Below, piece after piece: positions 27,801 to 39,800 of a stretch of 64,000 nucleotides of DNA. Every line of letters begins with the position of its first letter. The first letter of the stretch is position 1. The translations under genes were made by a program, and so were the position numbers. The stretch lies in contig NZ_AP026867.1 in assembly GCF_026000115.1 (NCBI RefSeq), positions 7,293,001 through 7,357,000 of the forward strand, written 5' to 3'. Source of the DNA: Aureispira anguillae. Its GTDB lineage: Bacteria > Bacteroidota > Bacteroidia > Chitinophagales > Saprospiraceae. The notes beneath the pieces are model-generated. The model searched no databases. It saw nothing but the letters and a program-made list of their open reading frames with translations, and was not told the origin of the DNA.

Positions 27801-30800
27801 TAAAACATTTACTCCTAATGAGGTGCTACCAGGTAATAATTCATTTGTAACAATTACCGTCCGTAATCCTGTTACTTCAACAGCACCAGCTTTTGATGTG
27901 AGTTTAACAGATTTATTGCCACTGGGTATGACCTTTGTCTCTGGTTTTTCAGCTGGAGGAACGGCAAATATCACAACTGCCCCTGTCAATGGAGGAGGAA
28001 CAATTACCGCACATTGGGATACCATTAATGTTGGAGAAGTTTATAGCATGACCTTTGAGGTACAAGCTTCTTCTTCTATCACGCCTTGTTTTACCTTGAC
28101 CAATTGTGCCAATATAACTTGGGAAAGCATTGCAGAAGTAGATGAGCCTAATATGCCGACAGCATTTTCTTCTAATTTAGGAATTAAACGATCTGGAAAT
28201 ACAGGTGGGTTAGGGGGCATTGCCAATACGTATACACAAGATAGTTGTGCCGATTTAGATGTTGTGATTGATAATACTTTTGATCCTTTTATTACGGCTA
28301 ATACTCCTCTTTGTGAAGGGGATAGAGTTGTCCTGTCGGTTCAGCAATACAATGGAAATATTGTACGATACAATTGGACAGGGCCTGGTGTACCAGCAGG
28401 TTTTAATAATTATGAATTAGTATTAGATCCTGTTACGGTTTCGGATACAGGGACTTATTTTGTATATGTGGAATTAGATGGTTGTATCACAGATACCTCC
28501 AACTTTTTTGTATTGGAATTAAGACCCAAACCAGCTACGCCTGTTATTATACCAGGAGATACAACTCTTTGTGAAGGAACTAGCTTGCAATTTTCAACAA
28601 CAACGGTTGCCAATAGTTATACTTGGACAGGACCGAATGGTTTTAGTGCCAACTCTTCTACTACACAATTAATTAGTCCCATTACATTTGCTGATGCAGG
28701 GATGTATACGTTATACACAACCAATAATCAAGGTTGTAACTCTGATCCTGTCTCAACCAATTTAATGGTAAGATCGAGACCTACTGCTCCTTCTTTTGCC
28801 AATAATACACCTATTTGTAGTGGTGATAATATGATCTTAACTGCTAATTCATCTGCAGCAAGTTATCAGTGGATTGCTCCTAACGGACAAGATACCTTTA
28901 CGACTTCTAATGTGCTTTCTATTAGTGCTACCAACCCGTTTTATATTGCAGGGAATTGGACATTGGCGATAATGGATGCGAATGGTTGTATTTCACTTCC
29001 TTCAACAGCAGCTAATGTGAGCATTAATGCAACGCCTGTATCTCCTAGTACGGCTAATTCAGGACCAATTTGTGAAGGCGAAAATGTTACGTTAACTGTC
29101 AATTCTGTTGTAGGAGCAACTTATGCCTGGTATACAGATGCTGCTTTGACAAATTTAGTAGCGGCGACACAGCATCCTGTCATTAGTGGTTTGACAGCGA
29201 CCAATTCGCCCGATACTTTTTATGTACAAATAAACTCGAATGGTTGTTTATCAGCTACGGGTTTTACAGTGGTGCAAATCAATCCTAACCCTACGCCAGT
29301 TAATCCTAGTTATAATCCATTGTGTTTTGGGGATACAATATTTCTATTTGCTAACGCAACGGCAACGAGTTATAATTGGGTAGGCCCAAATGGATTTGTA
29401 TCAATGGATCAAAATCCAGCAATAGCCAACTCTTCGGCATTAAATGCAGGAAGTTATACCCTTAATATTACAGACTCGAATGGTTGTAGTGGCTCAGGGA
29501 TTGTACAAGTAGCAGTTGAAGATCGTCCTATTACGCCATCTATTACTACGAATAGCCCCTTATGTGAAGGGGGAGCTATAACCTTGACCGTTGCTCCTTA
29601 CACAGGGACTACAGTACAGTATGCTTGGACGACACCAACGGGGCTTGTATCAACAGGTGTACCTAGCTTAATCGTTAATAACGCAACAGCAACAGATAGT
29701 GGTCAGTATAGTGTTGTGGTTACGGTAGATGGCTGTGTTTCTTTAGCGGATTCAATAAACATTATTGTAAATTCAAACCCAGCAGCTCCTAATGTTCCTG
29801 CAAATTCAACGATTTGTGAAGGGGAAAGTCTTAGTTTGACAACAACAACGATTGCCAATCGTTACACTTGGACAGGACCCAACGGTTTTAGTGCGACAAT
29901 TCCTAATCCTCCTGCTATTAATCCAGTGAGCAGCTTAGATGCAGGAATCTATAGTTTGATTGTACAAGATTTTAATGGCTGTAGTTCACCACCTGCTAAT
30001 ACAGTAGTTGCAGTAGATACAGCGCCGTCAAGCCCTGCGCTGACAACCAATTCGCCAATTTGTATAGGAGATAATTTGGTATTAACAACAGGAACAACTG
30101 CGGCATCTTATAGATGGACAGCACCTAATGGAGCCGATACCACCACAACAACAGCAACCATAACAATACCATCAACCAGTAGTTTGTATCAATCGGGTAA
30201 TTGGAGTTTGGTAGTAATCAATGGAAATGGCTGTTTGTCTGCGGGATCGCTTCCTGTAGGAGTAGCAATCAATAGCATTCCAACTACAACACTAGCGTCT
30301 AACAATGGACCTGTTTGTAGTGGAGGAACAGCGGAATTAACAGCAGGCTTGCAAAGTGGTGCAAGTTACGCTTGGTATACCGATGCAGGAGGACAAAATC
30401 AATTTTCAAGTTTTCGAACGCCAACGGTAACAAACCTAACGAATGATAGCACCTTTTATTTAGTGGTAACGGTAAATGGCTGTTCAGGCAGCTTGGATTC
30501 AACCCTTGTAAGTGTACATCCAATACCTTCTGCTCCTAATGTACCAGCTAATTTTGCGGTATGCGAAGGCGATGGAATAAGTTTGACCACAACCACAGTA
30601 GCTTCGGCTTATCAATGGACGGGACCCAATGGCTTTTCTTCTACTCAGCAACACCCAACGGTAATCAGCAATGCAAGTGCTTTAAATAGTGGTTCATACA
30701 CCTTGTCTATCATAGATTTTAATGGCTGTAGTTCACCCTCTGCTAATACGGTAGTTGCAGTAGATACAGCGCCTACAAGTCCTGCGTTGACAACCAATTC

Positions 30801-33800
30801 TCCAATTTGTATAGGAGATAATTTGGTATTAACAACAGGAACAACTGCGGCATCTTATAGATGGACAGCACCCAATGGAGCCGATACGACCACCACAACG
30901 GCAACCATAACAATACCATCAACCAGTAGTTTGTATCAATCGGGCAATTGGAACTTAGCGGTAATCAATGGAAATGGCTGTTTGTCTGCGGGATCGCTTC
31001 CTGTAGGAGTAGCAATCAATAGCATTCCAACCACGACACTAGCGTCTAACAATGGACCTGTTTGTAGTGGAGGAACAGCGGAATTAACAGCAGGCTTGCA
31101 AAGTGGTGCAAGTTACGCTTGGTATACCGATGCAGGAGGACAAAATCAATTTTCAAGTCTTCGAACGCCAACGGTAATAAACCTAACGAATGATAGCACC
31201 TTTTATTTAGTGGTGACGGTAAATGGCTGTTCAGGCAGCTTGGATTCAACCCTTGTAAGTGTACATCCAATACCTTCTGCTCCTAATGTACCAGCTAATT
31301 TTGCGGTATGCGAAGGCGATGGAATAAGTTTGACCACAACCACAGTAGCTTCGGCTTATCAATGGACGGGATCGAATGGCTTTTCTTCTACTCAACAGCA
31401 CCCAACAGTAATCAGCAATGCAAGTGCTTTAAATAGTGGTTCATACACCTTGTCTATCATAGATTTTAATGGCTGTAGTTCACCCTCTGCTAATACGGTA
31501 GTTGCAGTAGATACAGCGCCTACAAGTCCTGCGCTGACAACCAATTCTCCAATTTGTATAGGAGATAATTTGGTATTAACAACAGGAACAACTGCGGCAT
31601 CTTATAGATGGACAGCACCCAATGGAGCCGATACGACCACCACAACGGCAACCATAACAATACCACCAACCAGTAGTTTGTATCAATCGGGCAATTGGAA
31701 CTTAGCGGTAATCAATGGAAATGGCTGTGTGTCTGCGCCTTCCCTTTCTGTCCATGTAATGATTAATAATGGACAAACAACAGCAGCTTTTAATAATGGA
31801 CCTGTTTGTTTAGGGAATACAGTACTTTTGACAACAACAACAATTAGTGGAGCTTTGTACGAATGGTATAGCGATGCTGCATTAACGAACCTAATCTCTA
31901 CACAGCAAAATCCAACGATTAGCAATATTACAACAGACAGTACTTTTTATCTAGTAGTAACGGTAAATGGTTGTGTTGCTACGGCCGTTTCGACAACTGT
32001 TTTGCTGCATGCCATACCTATGACTCCCAGTTTGCCAGCTAATTTTACGGTATGTGAAGGGGAGGTTATAGCCCTAACAACAGGAACAACTGCTAGTAAC
32101 TATAATTGGACAGGACCCAATGGTTTTACATCTAATCTACAACAGCCGCCAGTAATTGATCCTGCTACAGTAGCAAATGCAGGGCTATATACACTTTCTA
32201 TTATAGATGCTAATGGTTGTCAATCAAGAGATACAACGGTTGATGTTACGGTAAATACAGCGCCTATAGCACCTGTGTTAACCAATAATTCAGCGCTCTG
32301 TTATGGCGATACTTTAATTTTATCAACAACAGCAAGTGCAGATACTTTTCGTTGGGTAAGCCCCAATGGGATTGATACCATAACAACAATAGGAAGTTTA
32401 ACGATCTATCCAACTAATGTTACTTATTATCAATCAGGGAATTGGACCTTGACAACAAAAGTCGGGAATAATTGCCCCTCTCAGCAGTCTGGAAACTCTT
32501 CTGTTGTGATTAATGCAACAACAACAGCGCCTATTGCTTCTAATAATGGCCCTGTTTGTATCGGCGGCGATGTAATATTAAGTACGCCAAGCGCTCCAGG
32601 AGCATTTTATCAGTGGTATACGGATGCTGCGTTAACGAATTTAATGGCAACTACTCCATCTTTCACAGCAACTAATATTACACAAGATAGCACCTTCTAT
32701 TTAGTGGTAACCGTGAATGGTTGTACTTCTTTAGCCGCCGCTACTACAGTAGCTGTAATTGGGCAACCTGCGGGGGCTGCTGTACCTGCTGACTTTGCGG
32801 TATGTGAAGGCGAAAGTATTGTTTTAACTACTTCAACAATAGCGGATAGTTATGCATGGACAGGACCCAATGGATTTAATTCTACCTTGCAAAACCCTCC
32901 TGTAATAAGCTCTGCAACTTTAAATGATTCAGGAGCTTATCACTTAGTTGTAGTATATGCTAATGGTTGTGTATCAATGGATACAATGGTACGAGTTACG
33001 GTGAATGGAAATCCCCCTGTACCTAATATCAATAGTAATAGTCCTTTGTGTTTTGGGGATACGTTAGCTTTGTATTCGAGCGCTCATTGCGGTCAAAGTC
33101 AGTGGATTGGTCCTAATGGAAATAGTGCGACAACTTTAGGAACGCCTGGGGGAGGGAATGTCTTGTGGACAATTGGAAGTGCAACAAGTATTCCTGCAAC
33201 CAATGCCAATTATTTATCAGGCGACTGGTCAATGATATGTATTGATACGTTAACGGGATGCCGTGCAGAATCTAATCCGATACCAGTAATTATTCATGCG
33301 AATCCTGATACTCCACAAGTATTTAATCCAGGTCCCGTATGTATGGGAGGAATGGCGCAGTTGAATACGGCTTTCTTAACAGGAGCAAGTTATGCTTGGT
33401 ATAGCGATGTTGGGCTAACAAATTTGGTTGCTACCACCCAGAATCCAACCATAGCAAATATAACAAGTGATACAACTTGGTATTTGGTAGTAACGGTGAA
33501 TGGCTGTAGCTCTGTAGCAGGATCAACGACCGTAACGGTACGGGCTATTCCTTCAACTCCTAGTATTCCAGCTGATTTTGCAGTCTGTGAAGGAGCTGCA
33601 ATAACTTTAAGTACGAGTACTTCCTCTGCAAGTTATCATTGGACAGGACCAAATGGTTTTACATCAAACCTTCAAAATCCAGTAGTCATTACAAATGCTA
33701 CTCTGGCTGATGCAGGGACGTATACTTTGTTTACAATAGATGGTAATGGTTGTCAAAGTGCCGATACAACCGTTGATGTAACAGTAGATAACCTGCCAAC

Positions 33801-36800
33801 TACCCCTATTTTAAGCAGCAATTCTTCAATTTGTGAAGGAGATACATTGGTCTTAAGAACCACAGCTATTGCGGCTAATTATAGTTGGATGGCTCCCGAT
33901 GGATCGACAAGAACAACACCAACAGCTAATCTTAATATATTGCCTACTGATTCTTTGTACCAATCTGGGAATTGGAGCTTGATGCTAAGCAATGGAGCAG
34001 GATGTAATTCTATGGCATCTGCAATGGAGCAGGTAGTGATCAATAGTAGACCTACACAGCCTGCCTTATTTAATACAGGCCCCGTATGTATGGGAGGAAT
34101 GGCGCAGTTGAATACGGCTTTCCTAACAGGAGCAAGCTATGCTTGGTATAGCGATGCTGGGTTAACAAATTTGGTTGCTACCACCCAAAATCCAACCATA
34201 GTAAATATAACAAGCGATACAACCTGGTATTTGGTAGTAACGGTGAATGGCTGTAGCTCTGTAGCAGGGTCAACGACCGTAACGGTACGGGCTATCCCTT
34301 CAACTCCTAGTATTCCAGCTGATTTTGCAGTCTGTGAAGGAGCTGCAATAACTTTAAGTACAAGTACTTCCTCAGCAAGTTATCATTGGACAGGACCGAA
34401 TGGTTTTACATCAAACCTTCAAAATCCAGTAGTCATTACAAATGCTACTCTGGCTGATGCAGGGACGTATACTTTGTTTACAATAGATGGCAATGGCTGT
34501 CAAAGTGCGGATACAACGGTTACAATAACTGTAAATGCAACTCCTCCAGTGCCTGTTATTATGACAAATAGCCCAATTTGTTTTGGAGATACTTTAAACC
34601 TTAGTTCTAGTGCTAATTGTGGACAGGTGCAGTGGATAGGTCCTAATGGGAATAGTGCTGCAACTTTAGGAACTCCAGGAGGGGGGAATGTACTGTGGAC
34701 CTTGGGCAATTCAACTCAGATTCCATCGACCAATGCCAACTACTTGCCAGGAAATTGGCAGATGATCTGTATTGATACCCTAACGGGATGTCGCTCAGAG
34801 TCCAATACTACCAACGTAACGATTCATCCAATTCCTGTAGTTGAAGCGCTTAACAATGGTTCGATATGCGTAGGAGAGGATGGAGGATTAAGTGCAACGT
34901 TTATTACGGGGGGGACTTACCAATGGTATAGCGATGCTGCGTTGACCAATTTGGTAGCAACAAGCAGAACACCGATTATCTCTAATATGGTAACGACAAC
35001 AACTTATTATGTCATTGCAACTGTCAATGGCTGTGAATCTCTCGTAGATTCTACCACTATTGTCGTGAATCCAAGACCAATAACACCAGTGCCAACTTAT
35101 ACGCCACTGTGCCAATTAGATACGTTGTTTTTACAGAGTAATGCGATAGGAAGCATTGCAGCCTATTCGTGGACAGGGCCGAATGGCTTTACATCTAATT
35201 TAGCGAATCCAGTGATACCTAATATAGCGTCGTCTAATGCTGGTAGTTATGTATTGACCGTAAGAGACTCTATGGGCTGTCAAGCAGTTGGGACGGTAGA
35301 AGTAACTATTTATCCCAAACCTCAAACGCCAACAATTACACACAATGCTCCTTTCTGTGAAGGGACGGCTAATTTGACCTTATCTACCTCATCGTACTTT
35401 GGAACAAGTGTGCAATATATTTGGACCTTGCCCAATGGAGGGATTGATACGACATTGGTTCCAATGTTAACCCTTCCTAATGCTACTACTAACGATACAG
35501 GACAATATCGTTTAGAGGTATTGGTAGATGGTTGTAAGTCCTTATCAGGAGCAACAATAATTCAGATTTATGCTATTCCTGCAACACCTGCTGTACCTGC
35601 TGACTTTGCAGTTTGTGAAGGGGATGCTATTGTCTTAAATACGATAACAACTGCAACAGGGTATTTCTGGACAGGACCGAATGGCTTCCAATCCAATTTG
35701 CAAAACCCAACCGTATTAAGTGCTACCACTGCCGATTCAGGACGTTACCAGTTATCTATAACAAATGTTTGGGGCTGTCAGAGCTTGGATAGTGCAGTGC
35801 AGGTTACCGTTAATAATAATCCACCAATAGCAACAATTACGAGTAATAGCCCACTCTGCTTCGGAGATACGTTGAGGCTTAGTTCTAGCGCAAATTGCGG
35901 ACAGGCTCAATGGATTGGTCCCAATGGAAATAGTGCTGGAACATTAGGCGCTCCTGGTGGAGGGAATGTACTGTGGACATTGGGTAGTTCTACACAAATT
36001 TCAGCTACAAATCCAAACTATTTATCGGGTAATTGGTATATGATCTGCATTGATACATTGACAGGTTGTCGCTCAAGGTCTAATGCCATTACCGTAGATA
36101 TTGCACCCATCCCAATGACTCCTGCTGTATTTAATAATAGTCCAATTTGTATAGGGGAACAGGTGCAATTATCGACTGCTACTATTGCTGGCGCAAGCTA
36201 TGCTTGGTACTCGGATTCTTTGTTAACAAATTTAATCGCAACTACTCAGAATCCAACCATTAGCAATATTACAACCGATAGCACTTTTTATCTAGTAACG
36301 ACAATAAATGGTTGTGCCTCTCTTGCAGGAGCGACAACCGTGCAAGTTTTTGCTCGCCCAGCTACGCCATCTGTCCCTGCCGATTTTGCAGTTTGCGAAG
36401 GAGATAATATTGTATTAACAACAGGAACCATCGCAGCAAGTTATGATTGGACAGGACCGAATGGCTTTCAATCCAATTTGCAAAATCCAGCGGTTGTTAA
36501 TGCGACACGGATTGATTCAGGTACCTATACTTTATCGATTATAGACGCTAATGGTTGTCAAAGTGCCGATACAACGGTACATATAACTGTTAATGCGAAC
36601 CCCTTACAGCCTGTATTGAGTAGTAATGCTTCGATTTGTGAAGGAGATACGCTAGCTTTAACGACTACTGCTACAGCTACTAATTATCGGTGGATTGCTC
36701 CAAATGGAGCAGATACAGTTACCTCTGTAGCACGTTTAGAATTATTAGCTTCTAGTCCGTTTTATCAAGCAGGCAATTGGAAATTAGTCGTTACCAATGC

Positions 36801-39800
36801 CAACGGCTGCGAGTCTATGCTATCGAACGTTACTTTGGTAACGATTCATGCTATTCCTGCGGCACAAGCTGTCTTTAATGATGGACCAATATGTGCAGGG
36901 ACTTCTGTTAATTTATTTACTTCTTTCATTGCAGGAGCTACTTATGAATGGTATGCTGATTCTCTGTTAACCACTTTGGTTGCGACCACTCAGAACCCAA
37001 CGATTAACAATATTACAACCGATAGCACTTTCTATTTAGTGATAACCGTAAATGGTTGTGTATCAACAGCAGGTTCTACTAGGGTAAATTTACATCCTCA
37101 GCCAACAACTCCCAACGTACCAGCTAATATAACGGTTTGTGAAGGAGATGCTATTGTTTTAACAACAACAACAAATGCCAGTACCTATGTTTGGACAGGA
37201 CCCAATGGGTTTAATTCAAATCAGCAAAGTCCAACCGCTATAGCTACTGCAACAGTTTTGGATTCTGGACTATATCATTTATATGTTATTAATGCGAATG
37301 GATGCCGTTCTGAAGATACAACCGTACAAGTTTTGGTGAATCCAAGACCTGCAAGACCATTGATAATAGCCAATAATAGCCCGATATGCGAAGGCAGTGA
37401 TCTGATTTTGTCAGCGAATGCAGGGGCAGTAGGACTTAGCTATGAATGGTTCAATGCCATGAATGTTAGTGTAGGTACTGGTCAAACCTTGACCATAACA
37501 GGGGCGACGGTTGCCAATACAGGAGATTATTATGTGGTAACAAGCCTAAATGGTTGCCTGAGCATGGCTTCAAATCCTACCTCAGTTGTTGTTGATCCAA
37601 TTCCAACGGCGATTGCTTATGCAGGAAGTGATATTAATTTGTGCAATGAATTTACGACTTCATTAGATGCAACAATACCAACTGCTGCGACTGGATTTTG
37701 GACTACTAGTTCAGGAGCAACTATTGCAAATCCAAGTCTTGCTAATTCGGCAATTTATAATTTGCCAACGGGGATAAGTACCTTCTATTGGACCTTGAGT
37801 AATGGCGCTTGCATCGATTTTTCGGTTGATTCTATCGTGGTTGATGTTACTCCTGCAAGTACAGATATAGCTAATGCAGGCTTGGATCAAAATTTATGTG
37901 GGCAAACACTTGCTACATTAGCAGCTACTACGCCAGTGTTAGGGACAGGGCGTTGGACGCAAGATGCTACACAAGCAGGGCAAGGGGTATTGATTACCAA
38001 CCCAACCAACCCAACTACTACTGTAACAGGATTACAACAGGGCAATAGTTATAACTTTATTTGGACGTTGAGCAATGGCAATTGCATCGATTACAGTACC
38101 GATATTGTACAAGTTACCATCGATGTTGCTCCCCCTGATCACGCTTATGCAGGGACGGATATTTTATTGTGCAATCAAAACACCGCTAATTTATCAGCCT
38201 TTGGTTCTCAATATGGAACGGGGTATTGGACAACGAGCTCTAGTGCGACTATTATAGATCCTACTTTGGCGAATACGGTAGTGACCAATTTGCCACAAGA
38301 CACTAGCATATTAGTTTGGATGTTGAGTAATGGAACTTGTCAGAATTATTCAGCCGATACCGTTCTGCTTGTTGTTTCTACGACAACCGATACCGCAGAT
38401 GCTGGTTTGAATCAGGTAATTTGTAGTGTTAATGCTGTAAATTTAGCGGCAATAGCCCCTTCTTCGGGAATTGGAACTTGGTCACAAACGGCAACACAAG
38501 CAGCGCAAGGCGTTGTCATTGTAAACCCAACCAATCCCAACACACAAGTTGTTGGACTTGGAGCAGGAACAACGTATGCTTTTACTTGGACATTGAGTAA
38601 TGGAACCTGTCAAGATTATTCTAGCGATATTACAACGATAGCCGTTAATGCAACGCCTCCAGACAATGCCTTTGCGGGCAATGACATTAATTTATGTGGC
38701 GTCACAACGACTACCAATCTTGCGGCTTCTGTTCCGACTATAGCTACTGGATTTTGGACAACTACTTCTACCGCAACAATTAGCAATCCTACACAACCCC
38801 ATTCTACCGTTTCGGGTTTGGCAATGGGTACCAATGTATTTATTTGGACGCTAAGCTCAGGGAGTTGTACCGATTATGATAACGATACGCTTCTCATTAC
38901 CGTTACAGCACCATCTTCAGATGTGGCAAATGCAGGCTTGGACTCTGCTTATTGTGGGCAAAGTATAATTGCACTAAATGCAACAGCTCCAAGTGTAGGG
39001 GGAGGATATTGGTCACAAACTCCTTCACAAGCTAGTTTAGGAGCTGTCATTGATAATCCAACAGATACGGCTACTACGGTAAGTAATTTGACCGCAGGAA
39101 TAACCTATCGATTTATATGGACCTTGACCAATGGAGGTTGTGTGGATTATTCTTCTGATGAGGTTTTAATTACAATTGATGTACTGCCAAGTAATGTTGC
39201 TTATGCTGGTGAAGATACGGTTTTGTGTGGAGGAAATGCCGTGCAATTAGATGGTTTGGCTCCTCCTTTAGGGAGTGGATTTTGGACGAGTTTCGATTCT
39301 ACAACCATCGTTACTCCAATCGACCACAATTCTTTGGTCGTTAATATTAATGAGGATACCACCACCTACTATTGGACCTTATCAAATGGAGCCTGTATTG
39401 ATTATTCAATGGATTCTGTTACGGTTATTATTTCCCCAGTAAGTAGTGATTTAGCGTTTGCTGGTTATGATGAAGTTTTATGTGGTGTAGATTCAATTAT
39501 TTTAGCAGGAGGAACACCAACAACGAGTACAGGGCTATGGACACAATCGGCAGGGCAAGCTAGTCAAGGAATTGTTATTACTGATCCTACCAACCCGAAT
39601 TCGTCTGTAACAGGAATACAGGTAGGGCAGGTTTACACGTTTACTTGGACTTTATCTACCTTAGGCTGTGCCGACTTTAGTACAGATGATGTTGTCTATA
39701 CGATTCATGCTTTGCCCGCAGAAGTGGCTTATGCAGGACCAGACATCATCTTGTGTAATGGAAATGCTGTAAATATGGACGCTACACAGCCTATTTTTAG

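Noticed and set aside
30299-31270. Two similar 74-residue ORFs on the minus strand, 747 bp apart
   Set aside because: They are antisense shadows of the duplicated adhesin repeat; their similarity and spacing come from the repeat itself.
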